Positions 1 to 11,395 of a DNA stretch of 64,000 nt are shown here, in pieces. Location of the stretch: positions 1 through 64,000 of the forward strand of contig NZ_QOIO01000016.1 in NCBI RefSeq assembly GCF_003332305.1, given 5' to 3'. Position numbers and translations under genes: made by a program. Origin of the DNA: Microvirga aerophila (lineage in GTDB: Bacteria > Pseudomonadota > Alphaproteobacteria > Rhizobiales > Beijerinckiaceae). Positions within the stretch are counted from its first letter, which is position 1, and each line of letters opens with the position of its first letter. The notes beneath the pieces are model-generated. The model worked only from the letters and a program-made list of their open reading frames with translations, ran no database searches and was not told the origin of the DNA.

Positions 1-1
1 T

Positions 2-77
<76 letters not shown>

Positions 78-216
78 AACCTGGACAGAGCCGACTCAAA
101 TCTGAGTCGAACCTGTTTCTCTTCGTCGTGGTCACCTGGTGGTCACCGGAAGACTTGGCAAGCCTAAGGGACTTGTCTGATCGACGCTCAAATCCTTGTT
201 TTGCAAGGAAAGTGAG

Positions 217-292
217 TGGTGCCGCAAGAGGGATTCGAACCCCCGACCCCCTCATTACGAATGAGGTGCTCTACCAGCTGAGCTATTGCGGC
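217..292 (-). tRNA. tRNA-Thr (CGT)
   Basis: Minus-strand 76-nt cloverleaf: acceptor GCCGCAA/TTGCGGC, anticodon stem CCTCA/TGAGG with loop TTCGTAA giving anticodon CGT, T-loop TTCGAAT, encoded CCA. It reads ACG threonine codons. About 140 bases of featureless sequence separate it from the tRNA-Ala gene on the same strand, so the two may or may not be cotranscribed. Confidence 0.97.
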
Positions 293-378
293 ATTGCGAT
301 CATGCGATCGAAGAGGGCGACCTCATAACCCCAAGCCCGGCGCATTGCAAGGGATGCCAGGCAGAAGACTCGCCGGGC

Positions 379-2019
379 TCATCGAAAAAGTCCGCGCCGG
401 ACCGGGGTCGCTTCCTCGAGCTTGGGGACGTCGGGCGGCGTGGCCGGAAAGACGACGGCGCCGCGCCGCGGCGCGCCTGTCGCATCCGTCGTCTCCCTCG
501 CGCCCTGGCTGTCCTTGACGGCTTCATTCGCAGCCTCGGGCGGCATCCCGCTCGCCATGGCCTCGGTCAAGGCCTCCTTCTGGGGCTCGGGCTCCGCCAG
601 GACCTCCGGCTCGTCGGGAGGCGGCGCGACGGTTGCGGCCGGTTCGATTCCGGGGGGCAACGTCACCGGCAAAATCTTCTGATCGTCGTCGACGTCCCCT
701 GTGACATCATCGCTCATGGCGAGTTCCGGGGCCACGAGCACGTCCGGCGGGGCCTGCCAGACGAAGGCGTCGAGACGGCCCGTGACGGGCGACACAGGAG
801 CCCATTTGTCGGACACCACCCCATCGGCAATCCAGGCGGGGTCACGCGGGGCGCGGGTCGCACGGGCGAGCCATTCGCGTCCGCGCCCGGTCGAGCCATG
901 CTCCGCCTGTTCGAGGTCGGACATGAGCAGACAGACCCGCATGGTCGGGCGATCCGCCAGCAGCGGCTCGAGGGCGTCGCGGGCGCGGTCGAACTCACGC
1001 GCTTCGAGGGCGGCTCTCGCCACCGCGAGCCGCCCCTCGGGCGCGCCGTTTGAAAGCCGCATGAGCGTTTCGGCGCGCTTGAGCCGGTCGAGGCCCGAAT
1101 CGCCCGGTCGCAGATTGAGATAAACGTCGGCTAGATCCGGATGCGGCTGGCTGCGCCACGCGGCCTCGACCACCTTGGCGGCCCGGCGCAGGTCGCCCCG
1201 ATGGGACAGGTAGCGTCCGACGAGGGCCGCGGCCGGAACGAGATCGGGCGCGTACCTGACCGCATCCTGACCGCTTCTGAGAGCACCGTCCGGATCGCGC
1301 TCGGCCCGGTCGAGGGCATCGGCGGTGAGGAGCACCGCCCGGTGGCGCTTGGCCGTGGCCTTGTCGAGCAGCCCGAGGGACGCTCGGCGGTCGATGGATT
1401 CGAGCGCGCCGCGCCAATCCCGCTCGGCGCAACGCGCCTCGAGAACGGCATCGCTGGCCCAGGCGGCCGCCGGGGCGATCCGGACGGCCTCCGAGGCATA
1501 TTCCCGCGCCGCCGTCGCGTCGCCGCGCCGGCGCGCCTCGACGAACAGGCCGCGAAGCCCGAGCACCCGGGTCTCGTTTTCGTCCATCATCTGGGAGAAG
1601 GCGGCTTCCGCCGCGGCGCGATTGCCTGAGACTTGGGCGGCCTGAGCCTTGAGAAGAAGCGTCAGCGGCTCGTGGCCCAGCAGGCGCTCGGCCTCGTTGG
1701 CATAGCGGCGCGCCGCGATGGGATCGCCCGCGCCGACCGCGATCATGCCACGCGATACCGCCTGATAGCCGCGGGAGCGGCGGCGCGCGCGATTCGCGAA
1801 GGTCAGCCGCGACGGGAGGCCCATGATGCCGGTCACCGCCGCCCACATCATGGCCAGCGCCAGGGCGATGCCCACGAGGGCGACGGCCGCCACGGCCACC
1901 GAGGTCCGCAGTTCATAGCCGCCGAAGGTCACCAGCACGGTGCCGGGCTGGTCGGCCAGCCAGACTGCGCCGAAAGCTGCTACGCACAGAAGACCGATAA
2001 AGACGAGAGCGCGCCACAT
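379..2019 (-). CDS. hemY: HemY N-terminal domain / TPR membrane protein
   Basis: 546-residue HemY-family protein (not the oxygen-dependent protoporphyrinogen oxidase that also bears this name). Two hydrophobic segments near residues 3-24 and 42-64 form the membrane-anchored HemY_N domain, followed by a conserved RSRGYQAVSRGM stretch and then TPR-like helical repeats to about residue 420. The last ~120 residues are Pro/Ala/Glu-rich and probably disordered. It starts 17 bases after the Mic60-like gene, so the two are surely cotranscribed. HemY proteins are found with late haem genes, but their biochemical role is not established. Family assignment is firm, function is not. Confidence 0.9.
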   Translation of the reverse strand: MWRALVFIGLLCVAAFGAVWLADQPGTVLVTFGGYELRTSVAVAAVALVGIALALAMMWAAVTGIMGLPSRLTFANRARRRSRGYQAVSRGMIAVGAGDPIAARRYANEAERLLGHEPLTLLLKAQAAQVSGNRAAAEAAFSQMMDENETRVLGLRGLFVEARRRGDATAAREYASEAVRIAPAAAWASDAVLEARCAERDWRGALESIDRRASLGLLDKATAKRHRAVLLTADALDRAERDPDGALRSGQDAVRYAPDLVPAAALVGRYLSHRGDLRRAAKVVEAAWRSQPHPDLADVYLNLRPGDSGLDRLKRAETLMRLSNGAPEGRLAVARAALEAREFDRARDALEPLLADRPTMRVCLLMSDLEQAEHGSTGRGREWLARATRAPRDPAWIADGVVSDKWAPVSPVTGRLDAFVWQAPPDVLVAPELAMSDDVTGDVDDDQKILPVTLPPGIEPAATVAPPPDEPEVLAEPEPQKEALTEAMASGMPPEAANEAVKDSQGARETTDATGAPRRGAVVFPATPPDVPKLEEATPVRRGLFR

Positions 2020-2036
2020 CCTGGCCTGATCCTTAC

Positions 2037-3671
2037 TTACTGCGTCGTACGGTTGAGAGCGGACAGGGCATCGGCCGCGATGGCCTGCGCGGCCGCATCG
2101 GCGTCTGCCCGGGCCTTGGCCTGGCGGCCCCAGTCCTCGGACATGCGCCGCGCCGGTTCCGGTAGGGCCTCCCAGGCCTTGGCCGCGTCGCCCACGTCGC
2201 CCCGCGCCAGCGCCTGCTCGATGCGCGCCACGAGACCTGAGGCGCTGGTGGAATCCGGCGCGTTCACGGGCCGGATCGTCACCACCTTGTCGGCCATGCG
2301 CAGCAGCCGGTCCGTCCAGTCGCCGGAGGCGGTGCGCTCGTCCCGCAACATGGCGGCGCTCAAGGGCTCGAAGCTTTGCGCAAGCTCCGCCGCGGTGGGC
2401 GCGCCTTGCTGCGCGAACGGCTCGATGGCCGTGACCCGCCCAGGATCAGCCTGCGCACCTCGCAGAGCCGCCAGAACCTCCGGGTAAGGCTCGCCGTCGC
2501 GCAGGGCGTCGCCGAGCCGCTCGGCCAGAACGACCCGCACGGTGGGACGGCCCGCTTCTGCACGCTCCGCAGCCTGCCGGGACAGGTCCTCAAGGCGCTT
2601 CTCCTGCTCGGAGGCGCGGCGGTCCTGATCCGCAAGACGACGGTCGAGTTCCGCCACCCGACCCTCGGACGCCTGCCGGGCTCCGGCGGCGGCCTGAATG
2701 TCGGACCGGATCTGCTGCAGGTCGGCCTGAAGCTGCTGCACCTGCTGAAGTCCTGTCTGGAGTTGCTGGACCTGCTGAAGGCTCGCCTGAACCTGATTGT
2801 CCAAGCCGGTGACGCGCTCCGTGAGCTGGCCCACGGCCGGATCGGTCTGCGGCCCGGCTGCCGGGGCCGGCCGGTTCAGCGCCTCCTCGGCTCGGGCGGT
2901 GGCCTGCTCGGCTGCTGCTTGCGCCGCCTGAACGCGCTGGTCGACGGAAGCCTGCGCGGTCTCGAGCGTCCTGATCCGCTGGTCGAGAGGCTGGATATTG
3001 ACGCTGCCCTGGCCGCCGCCCTGCTGGCTCACGGCCGCGACGCGCTGCTCCAGCTGCGCAAGGCGTGAATCGTCCTGCGTTCGAGACGCTGGCCGCGCCT
3101 GCTGCAACCCATACATCAGCCCAGCCCCGACCAGCCCCCCGAGAAGTCCGGAGCCGATCATCGCCCCGACGCTGCTGCGGCGGGCCGGCTGCGCGGGAGG
3201 CGGGACGGGATTTTGCGCGGCGTCATGGCGGAACGCCTCCTCGGGAGGCGGCGGCTCCTGGGGCGGAGCGTCGTGGGACGTGGCGTCGCTCATGGAGATG
3301 CCCGGCGCAGGAATGTCCTGCGGCGGGGCGTCCTGCGCAAGGGTGTCGTCCTTCGGGAGATTGTCGTCCGTCGAAAGGGTATCTCGGAACGGGGTATCTA
3401 GCGGCGGGGGGCTCTGCGGCGAACCATCTTCCGGGAGGGTGCCGGCCGCAATCGAATCCGTGCCCAGCCCCGAATCGACAGAAACAGCCGGCTCCGCCGC
3501 GCCCGCCTCGGCGGCCCGCTCGGCTCCGGCGACTGGCGGATCCTCAGAGGCCGGGACGTCCGGCTTGGCTCCGGCATCGACCACCGTCGCCTTCAGGTCG
3601 ATCGTCGCCGGCTCACGTGCGGATTTCTTGCGGGAGGACTTCGGAGCTTTGGGATCGGATGGATTCGTCAC
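2037..3671 (-). CDS. mic60: Mic60/mitofilin-like inner membrane protein (COG4223)
   Basis: 544 residues. A long Pro/Ala/Asp-rich N-terminal region (1-165) precedes one transmembrane helix at about 168-188, then a Gln/Ala-rich coiled coil at about 200-380, and a C-terminal helical region (390-540) resembling the mitofilin signature. This is the layout of alphaproteobacterial Mic60, the bacterial homologue of the mitochondrial crista-junction protein, which is known to sit beside hemY in haem operons. The start is GTG at 3671 with AAGAG upstream; no better in-frame ATG precedes the charged N-terminus. The protein would be anchored in the inner membrane with its coiled coil in the periplasm. Confidence 0.88.
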   Translation of the reverse strand: MTNPSDPKAPKSSRKKSAREPATIDLKATVVDAGAKPDVPASEDPPVAGAERAAEAGAAEPAVSVDSGLGTDSIAAGTLPEDGSPQSPPPLDTPFRDTLSTDDNLPKDDTLAQDAPPQDIPAPGISMSDATSHDAPPQEPPPPEEAFRHDAAQNPVPPPAQPARRSSVGAMIGSGLLGGLVGAGLMYGLQQARPASRTQDDSRLAQLEQRVAAVSQQGGGQGSVNIQPLDQRIRTLETAQASVDQRVQAAQAAAEQATARAEEALNRPAPAAGPQTDPAVGQLTERVTGLDNQVQASLQQVQQLQTGLQQVQQLQADLQQIRSDIQAAAGARQASEGRVAELDRRLADQDRRASEQEKRLEDLSRQAAERAEAGRPTVRVVLAERLGDALRDGEPYPEVLAALRGAQADPGRVTAIEPFAQQGAPTAAELAQSFEPLSAAMLRDERTASGDWTDRLLRMADKVVTIRPVNAPDSTSASGLVARIEQALARGDVGDAAKAWEALPEPARRMSEDWGRQAKARADADAAAQAIAADALSALNRTTQ

Positions 3672-3862
3672 GGGTCACTCTTGGCGGATCGTTCTGGGGA
3701 AGGTCACCTTGGAAGGTCACATGGAATGCAAATGAGGCAAGCTTGGGCGCGGCGTTTCGTTCCCTCGGTCAGGCTGGTCCCTAAAAGCCGGCTGCTCGAC
3801 TCAAAGCCCGGATCAGCAAAATCATCTTCGGGCAGGGATCGTAGCCGATGCGAACCCAAGCG

Positions 3863-4561
3863 TCACGGGAGACCGTCAAGCAGGTCGAGCAACGCCTCCT
3901 CGTCCGGCCTGCGGGACGGCACGGTCGTCACGCCAAGGCCCGCGAAGGCTGCCGCGACATCGGCCGACAGGCACAGATGCGGAAAATTTCCGACGGACGA
4001 TGTCAATCCGGCCTCCCCTGCCAGCTGAAGAAAGATATCTGCGCTCCGGCGGGAATAATGGAGCGCGGCGCCGATTTGGCCAGTCCGGATCGCCTCAATG
4101 GCCTCAGGAACGAGGCAATCCAGCCCTTTGGCCTCATAGGCTTCCCATGAGACGACATGGAAGCCGGCATTGCGCAAAGACTCCGCAGGCTCGGCCTTGT
4201 GATGCCGGCCCGTCACGTGAAGAATCCTTCGGCCGATGCCGGGCAGGCCTCGAATCAGGCCGGACAGGGATCTTGCATCCCCGTCGGCTGCCGCGACGGT
4301 GCGGAACCCAGCCCGCTGCGCCGCCAAGGCCGTATGGGGTCCAACGACGAAAACGGGCCAGTGCTTATGTGCCATCGCGGTCAAAGCCTCGGCCGCATGA
4401 GCGCTGGTCACGATTAAGGCATCGAAGGGTCCGGCCGGCTGTGGCTCGCCTGTCGGAACGATACGGGTGGTAGGCGCGACGAGCGCCTCGTGGCCTCGTT
4501 GTGCGAGACGCTTGGCCGTGCGCTCCGAATCGTCCTGTGAGCGTGTGACGAGAACCCGCAT
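3863..4561 (-). CDS. hemD: uroporphyrinogen-III synthase HemD
   Basis: 232 residues, typical HemD length. It begins MRVLVTRSQDDSERTA, the usual N-terminus of the family, and has the second-domain pattern including LHYSRRSAD and the late SADVAAAFAG stretch. It closes and inverts ring D of hydroxymethylbilane to give uroporphyrinogen III in the cytoplasm. The ATG overlaps the hemC stop as TGATG, implying translational coupling. About 190 bases with no gene separate it from the Mic60-like gene downstream. HemD sequences diverge strongly, so context carries part of the call. Confidence 0.93.
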   Translation of the reverse strand: MRVLVTRSQDDSERTAKRLAQRGHEALVAPTTRIVPTGEPQPAGPFDALIVTSAHAAEALTAMAHKHWPVFVVGPHTALAAQRAGFRTVAAADGDARSLSGLIRGLPGIGRRILHVTGRHHKAEPAESLRNAGFHVVSWEAYEAKGLDCLVPEAIEAIRTGQIGAALHYSRRSADIFLQLAGEAGLTSSVGNFPHLCLSADVAAAFAGLGVTTVPSRRPDEEALLDLLDGLP

Positions 4562-5487
4562 CAGGCGTCTAGAAATCCAGGCGGCATGCGGGTGCGCAGT
4601 TCCGTTCCGGCCTCGCGCCCGAGGGACACGGCCTCCGACACGGCCCCGCGTCGGGAGACCTCCAACCGCTCAGAGCCGTCGGGACGCAACACGAGACCGC
4701 GAAACACCAACTCGTCACCGACAAGGTGGGCGTGGCCTGCAATGGGCGTGCGGCACGAACCGTCGAGGATCGTCAGGAAGGCCCTCTCGGCCGCGAGTGC
4801 ATGACCGGTGGGCGCGTCGAGAATCGGCTCCACCGCCCGCATCACCCGCTCGTCGTCGGCCCGGACCGTAATGGCGATCGCGCCCTGCCCCACGGCCGGG
4901 AGAAAATCCTCCGTCTCGAGAACGGCGGTCACGTGCTCGGTCAGCCCCAGCCGCCGCAGGCCCGCCATGGCGAGCAGCGTCGCGTCCACCTCTCCGCGCT
5001 CGAGCTTGGCGAGCCGCGTCTGCACGTTGCCGCGCAAGAGCGTCACGTTGAGGTCGGGCCGCAGGCGCCGCAGCTCCGCCTGGCGCCGGAGCGACGCGGA
5101 GCCGACCACCGCGCCGCTCGGCAGATCGTGCAGGCCCTTGAAGCGGCGGCTGATGAAGGCGTCGCGCACATCCTCGCGCGGCAGGTAACCGGCGATCATG
5201 ATGCCCTCGGGCAGGGTGGTCGGCAGGTCCTTGGCCGAGTGCACCGCGAGATCGATCGCACCTTCGAGAAGCGCGATGTCGAGCTCCTTGGTGAACAAGC
5301 CCTTGCCGCCGGCCTCCGAGAGGGGGCGGTCCTGAATGGCGTCGCCGGTCGTCTTGATCACGGCGAGCGGCAGTTGGTCGGGCGTCCACCCGTGAGACTT
5401 GGCGAAACGCTCCTGCGTCTCGTGGGCCTGGGCCAGCGCCAAGGGGCTGCCCCGCGTGCCGATGACCAGGGTGGATGTGTCGGCCAT
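4561..5487 (-). CDS. hemC: hydroxymethylbilane synthase (porphobilinogen deaminase) HemC
   Basis: 308 residues from the ATG at 5487, which has an AAGGAAA ribosome-binding site ten bases upstream; a TTG seven codons earlier is less likely. It polymerises four porphobilinogens into hydroxymethylbilane. Visible signatures are IGTRGSPLALAQ at the start, RGNVQTRLAKL in the middle and GSCRTPIAGHA, whose cysteine carries the dipyrromethane cofactor. First gene of the minus-strand haem run, divergent from tsaD across about 125 bases that must hold both promoters. Confidence 0.97.
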   Translation of the reverse strand: MADTSTLVIGTRGSPLALAQAHETQERFAKSHGWTPDQLPLAVIKTTGDAIQDRPLSEAGGKGLFTKELDIALLEGAIDLAVHSAKDLPTTLPEGIMIAGYLPREDVRDAFISRRFKGLHDLPSGAVVGSASLRRQAELRRLRPDLNVTLLRGNVQTRLAKLERGEVDATLLAMAGLRRLGLTEHVTAVLETEDFLPAVGQGAIAITVRADDERVMRAVEPILDAPTGHALAAERAFLTILDGSCRTPIAGHAHLVGDELVFRGLVLRPDGSERLEVSRRGAVSEAVSLGREAGTELRTRMPPGFLDA

Positions 5488-5612
5488 TCGGGCTGGGTTT
5501 CCTTTCAAAACGACAGAACGGTGTTTGATCTTGTGCGGCGGGGCGGACTATAGGGGGAGGACATGCGGGCCGTGAAGCCCGAAAGATCAGCCTTAAGGAC
5601 GCCGCCACGATC

Positions 5613-6668
5613 ATGCGCATTCTCGGCATTGAGACGACCTGTGACGAAACCGCCGCCGCCGTGGTGGGCGTTGGGTTCGACGGCAAGGGCGAAATCCTGT
5701 CCAACGAGGTGCTGAGCCAGATCGCCGAACACGCCCGCTACGGCGGCGTGGTGCCGGAAATCGCCGCCCGCGCCCATGTGGAGGTGATCGACCGGCTCGT
5801 GGCGCGGGCCCTGAAGAACGCCGGCTGCAGCATCCGGGACATCGACGGCATCGCGGCCGCCGCGGGTCCCGGCCTCATCGGCGGCGTGCTGATCGGCCTG
5901 ACGACCGCCAAATCCCTGTCGCTGGTGACCCGCAAGCCCCTCATGGCGGTGAACCACCTGGAGGCCCATGCGCTCACCGCGCGCCTCACGGACGGGATCG
6001 GTTTCCCGTACCTCCTGCTGCTCGCATCCGGCGGCCACACCCAGCTCGTCGCCGTGCGCGGCGTCGGCGACTACGTGCGCCTCGGCACCACCATCGACGA
6101 CGCCATCGGCGAGGCCTTCGACAAGGTCGCGAAGCTTCTCGGGCTTTCTTATCCAGGCGGGCCGCATGTGGAGCAGGAAGCTCAAAAGGGCAATCCGGAG
6201 CGTTTCAACCTGCCCCGGCCCATGCAGGGAAGACCTGAGCCGAACTTCTCCCTGTCAGGCCTGAAAACCGCCGTTCGCCTGGAGGCGGAGCGGATCGCGC
6301 CCCTGACCCAGAGCGACGTGTCGGATCTCTGCGCCAGCTTCCAGGCCGCCGTGGTCGACGTGGTGGTGGACCGCACCCGCGTGGCCCTGCGAGCCTTCCG
6401 CGAAACCGCCGGTCATCCCACCGCCCTCGTGGTGGCCGGAGGCGTGGCGGCCAACCAGGCCATGCGCCAGGCCCTTCAGCGGCTTGCGGTCGAGACGGGC
6501 CTGCGCCTCGTGGCGCCACCCCTGGCTCTCTGCGGCGACAACGGCGCGATGATCGCCTGGGCGGGTCTGGAGCGGATGCGACTCGGCCTCATCGACGACA
6601 TTTCGGCCCCTGCCCGCGCCCGCTGGCCCCTCGATACGAGCCGCGACGAGGCCGGAGCCAAGGCCTGA
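5613..6668 (+). CDS. tsaD: tRNA N6-adenosine threonylcarbamoyltransferase TsaD
   Basis: 351 residues. TsaD transfers the threonylcarbamoyl group to A37 of ANN-decoding tRNAs (t6A). It opens [18 protein letters not shown], has the metal-binding NHLEAH pair of histidines, [10 protein letters not shown], and the C-terminal [11 protein letters not shown] and [10 protein letters not shown] motifs, all family hallmarks. It is the first gene of a plus-strand unit with gpsA and an EVE-domain gene; its stop overlaps the gpsA start as TGATG. Divergent to hemC, an arrangement common in Hyphomicrobiales. Confidence 0.97.
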   Translation: MRILGIETTCDETAAAVVGVGFDGKGEILSNEVLSQIAEHARYGGVVPEIAARAHVEVIDRLVARALKNAGCSIRDIDGIAAAAGPGLIGGVLIGLTTAKSLSLVTRKPLMAVNHLEAHALTARLTDGIGFPYLLLLASGGHTQLVAVRGVGDYVRLGTTIDDAIGEAFDKVAKLLGLSYPGGPHVEQEAQKGNPERFNLPRPMQGRPEPNFSLSGLKTAVRLEAERIAPLTQSDVSDLCASFQAAVVDVVVDRTRVALRAFRETAGHPTALVVAGGVAANQAMRQALQRLAVETGLRLVAPPLALCGDNGAMIAWAGLERMRLGLIDDISAPARARWPLDTSRDEAGAKA

Positions 6669-7663
6669 TGCCAGCACGAGCCGGTTTGATCGGCGTCGTC
6701 GGCGCCGGCGCGTGGGGAACCGCGCTTGCCAACGCGGCCGCCCTCGCCGGCAACGACGTGGTCCTGTGGATGCGCAGCTCCGAACAGGCCGAACGTCTTG
6801 CGGCCACCCGCGAGAACGAGCGTTTCCTGCCCGGAATTCGGCTCCATGACCACATCGAGCCGACGATCGATCTGTCCGATCTGGCGAAAGCCGATTTCGT
6901 GCTTCTCGTCACGCCGGCCCAGACGACCCGGGACATGGCCGCGGCGCTTGCGGCGGTGCTGCCGCCGAAAACCCCACTCGTCTTGTGCGCCAAGGGCATT
7001 GAGCGCCAGACCGGCTCCTTCCTGTGCGATGTGGTGGAGACCGTTCGTCCGGCCTCCCCGGCCGCCATTCTGTCCGGCCCGAGCTTCGCCCATGACGTGG
7101 CCCGGGGCCTGCCCACCGCCGTGACGCTGGCCTGCGGGGATCCGGCGCTCGCGGAAGACATCGCCACGGCGCTTTCTGGACCGACTTTGCGGGTTTATCA
7201 CCGCACCGACGTGCGCGGCGTGGAGATCGGCGGCGCGGCCAAGAACGTGCTCGCCATCGCGTGCGGGGCCGTCGTGGGCCGCGGCCTCGGAGAGAGCGCT
7301 AAGGCGGCCCTGATCGCGCGCGGCTTCGCGGAACTGCTGCGGTTTGCCCGCGCCTACGGGGGCGAGGCCGAAACCCTGATGGGGCTCTCAGGCCTCGGCG
7401 ATCTCGTTCTGACATGCTCGTCGGCGCAATCGCGCAACTTCGCCTTCGGGTTGAGGCTTGGCCAAGGTCTTTCTCCCGAAGAAGCCGCCGGCGGCAAGCT
7501 CGTGGAGGGCGCAACCACCGCCAGCGCCCTCGTGGCGCTCGCCCGCGCCGAGCACGTCGACATGCCGATCGCGCAAGCCGTCGAGCAGGTCCTCAGCGGC
7601 GCTTTTTCCATCGACCAGGCGGTCGATGCCCTCATGAACCGTCCCATCAAGTCAGAACACTGA
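6668..7663 (+). CDS. gpsA: glycerol-3-phosphate dehydrogenase [NAD(P)+] GpsA
   Basis: 331 residues. It reduces dihydroxyacetone phosphate to sn-glycerol-3-phosphate for phospholipid synthesis. The N-terminal Rossmann motif is VGAGAWGTALAN; the middle contains LCAKGIE and LSGPSFAHDVARGLPTA; GGAAKNVLAIACG carries the catalytic lysine; GLSGLGDLVLTC follows. Length is standard. It is translationally coupled to tsaD by TGATG and followed ten bases later by the EVE-domain gene. Confidence 0.97.
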   Translation: MPARAGLIGVVGAGAWGTALANAAALAGNDVVLWMRSSEQAERLAATRENERFLPGIRLHDHIEPTIDLSDLAKADFVLLVTPAQTTRDMAAALAAVLPPKTPLVLCAKGIERQTGSFLCDVVETVRPASPAAILSGPSFAHDVARGLPTAVTLACGDPALAEDIATALSGPTLRVYHRTDVRGVEIGGAAKNVLAIACGAVVGRGLGESAKAALIARGFAELLRFARAYGGEAETLMGLSGLGDLVLTCSSAQSRNFAFGLRLGQGLSPEEAAGGKLVEGATTASALVALARAEHVDMPIAQAVEQVLSGAFSIDQAVDALMNRPIKSEH

Positions 7664-7673
7664 GCAACCACCG

Positions 7674-8087
7674 ATGGCCCATTGGCTCTACAAGTCCGAA
7701 CCTTCCGTCTGGTCCTGGGACAACCAGGTCGCACAAGGCGCCCAGGGCACTTTCTGGAACGGCGTGCGCAACCACGTGGCCAAGCAGAACCTGATGGCGA
7801 TGAAAATCGGCGAGCAGGGCTTCTTCTATCATTCCAACGAGGGCAAGGCGGTGGTCGGCATCGTGGAGGTGATCCGGGAATACTATCCGGACCACACGGA
7901 CGAGACGGGCAAGTTCGGCATGGTGGACATCAAGGCCGTGAAGGCCTTGCCGAACCCGGTGACGCTCGATGCCATCAAGGGCGAGCCCGGGCTCAAGGAC
8001 ATGATCCTCGTCAACAACTCCCGGCTGTCGGTGCAGCCAGTCACCGAGGAGGAATGGGCCATCGTCTGCCGCATGGGCGGGCTTTGA
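7674..8087 (+). CDS. EVE domain-containing protein
   Basis: 137 residues, a stand-alone EVE domain (PUA-like fold, relative of YTH readers). It begins MAHWLYKSEPSVWSWD and has the FWNGVRNHVAKQNL and GFFYHSN stretches that form the family's binding pocket. EVE proteins are thought to bind modified nucleotides; the substrate of this one is unknown. It lies ten bases after gpsA and is the last gene of the tsaD operon, a conserved placement. A link between the t6A enzyme and a modified-base reader is tempting but only inference. Confidence 0.92.
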   Translation: MAHWLYKSEPSVWSWDNQVAQGAQGTFWNGVRNHVAKQNLMAMKIGEQGFFYHSNEGKAVVGIVEVIREYYPDHTDETGKFGMVDIKAVKALPNPVTLDAIKGEPGLKDMILVNNSRLSVQPVTEEEWAIVCRMGGL

Positions 8088-8271
8088 TGTGACGTGAGGG
8101 GAACGGAAGAGCGCCATCCTCCATACCAATCGCCTTTGGATCCGGGATCACGGTTCCGCGAACTCCTCCGAAAGCATCAACGACCAAAGTGCGAGCCCGA
8201 ACCGCTTCCCGCCGCCGCCGTCTTTCCGTAAATCTAGAGACAACTAGTTACAAAGCTCTGGGAGAAGCGCC

Positions 8272-10230
<1,959 letters not shown>

Positions 10231-10257
10231 GGACGTTGGCCTCATCCGCTTCGCGTC

Positions 10258-10337
10258 ATGGCCGCACTTGTTGCGGCCATCCACGTCTTTGAGCCGAGCG
10301 CAAAAAAGGCGTGGATGCCCGGCACTAGGCCGGGCAT
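10258..10337. repeat. intergenic element of three consecutive inverted repeats
   Basis: Three dyads lie end to end after acsA: ATGGCCGCA/TGCGGCCAT around a 5-base loop (10258-10280), CCACGTCTTT/AAAGGCGTGG with one wobble (10281-10314), and ATGCCCGGC/GCCGGGCAT around ACTAG (10315-10337). The layout resembles the short dispersed palindromic elements of rhizobial genomes. It could also serve as the acsA transcription end, but there is no T-run. Only one copy is in the window, so the repeat status is inferred from structure. Confidence 0.6.
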
Positions 10338-10461
10338 GACGGTGGACGATTTCGAGATAAGGCGCTGACGAAGTTTGCCCGGCCTCCTCAGGTGGTGCCG
10401 CGGCGCACTTGAGCCACCTGGGCTTCACGCCTAACATGCGGGCCCTCAGATGGAGGGTTCC

Positions 10462-10728
10462 ATGTCGTTGAAGCGGCTGTTCACCGAGCATCCCGAGTCG
10501 GTTGGCGAATCCTATTTCGAGCATATGGGCGTGGCCCTGAGTTTCGCTGGTCCTCTCATCAAGGCAGGACTTGCGGCCCTCGTTCACGCGTTCCTGCCGT
10601 TCCTGTGCACGAGCACCGCGAGCAGCACCGTGAAACAGCTCTACGCCCGCATGGTGAACCGCGTGCCCCGTTCCGCGCCGCAGTCCGCAGTCCTGGATGG
10701 CATGCCGTCCTGGGATCCGGTGATCTGA
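10462..10728 (+). CDS. DUF6356 family small protein
   Basis: 88 residues from the ATG at 10462, chosen because GGAGGG lies four to five bases upstream; an ATG twelve bases earlier lacks a site. The sequence begins MSLKRLFTEHPESVGESY and contains a hydrophobic stretch LIKAGLAALVHAFLPFLC at about residues 32-49, then STVKQLYARM. This matches the small proteins grouped as DUF6356, for which no function is known. Probably membrane-associated. Stands alone between acsA and an L,D-transpeptidase gene. Confidence 0.75.
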   Translation: MSLKRLFTEHPESVGESYFEHMGVALSFAGPLIKAGLAALVHAFLPFLCTSTASSTVKQLYARMVNRVPRSAPQSAVLDGMPSWDPVI

Positions 10729-10801
10729 GGCCTCCCGCCGGAACCTTAGCGTTTCCTTTCGCGTCTCACTCCTGCGCAGCTTGGGTCAGGAGAGACGACA
10801 C

Positions 10802-11305
10802 ATGGGCCGGCGGGTACTCTTAGCGATCGCAATGAACGTCATCGCGGCGTGGGCCACAGGCGCGTCCGCCCGTGAGATTGTGCCTTTTCAGGCGGGCGTC
10901 ACGCCCGGGACCATCGTCATCCGGACGGCGGAGCGGCGGCTCTATTACGTGCGCGGCGACGGAACCGCGCTGAGCTACCGGGTCGCCGTCGGAAAGCCCG
11001 GCAAGCAGTGGTTCGGCGAGGCGCGTATCGACGGCAAGTACGTGAGGCCCGCTTGGTCGCCACCCGCGGAGGTGAAACGAGACAACCCGCAGCTGCCCAA
11101 CGTCATTCCCGGCGGCGCGCCCAACAACCCGATGGGCGCGCGGGCCCTGACCCTCGACCTCGACGAATACGCCATCCACGGCACCAACCGCCCAGGCTCC
11201 ATAGGCACTTACGCGTCCTACGGCTGCATCCGCATGCTGAACGAGGACATCGTGGATCTTTACGATCAGGTCAGCGTGGGAACCCGCGTGGTGGTGACGC
11301 CCTGA
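10802..11305 (+). CDS. L,D-transpeptidase (YkuD domain)
   Basis: 167 residues from the ATG at 10802, which has AGGAG nine bases upstream. An N-terminal signal sequence (about 1-23, ending ASA) directs export to the periplasm, where YkuD enzymes form 3-3 peptidoglycan crosslinks or attach lipoproteins. The catalytic block HGTNRPGSIG...SYGCIRM with the active-site cysteine is intact near residues 120-142. No LysM or other substrate-binding domain is present. It is a single-gene unit as far as can be seen. Confidence 0.93.
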   Translation: MGRRVLLAIAMNVIAAWATGASAREIVPFQAGVTPGTIVIRTAERRLYYVRGDGTALSYRVAVGKPGKQWFGEARIDGKYVRPAWSPPAEVKRDNPQLPNVIPGGAPNNPMGARALTLDLDEYAIHGTNRPGSIGTYASYGCIRMLNEDIVDLYDQVSVGTRVVVTP

Positions 11306-11320
11306 CAAAGGAATGAATCC

Positions 11321-11347
11321 CTGTTGACGCTAAGTCATCGTTAACAG
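11321..11347. promoter_or_regulatory. inverted repeat upstream of chemoreceptor gene
   Basis: CTGTTGACG and CGTTAACAG form a nine-base dyad with one mismatch around a 9-base spacer, 49 bases before the chemoreceptor ATG. It contains a TTGACG that could be a -35 element, though no good -10 follows at the right distance. It could be an operator; the assignment is tentative. Confidence 0.3.
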
Positions 11348-11395
11348 GTTTGGCGACATTGTGCCCGCCTGTCGTAAAGGAAGGGATTCGGCACG

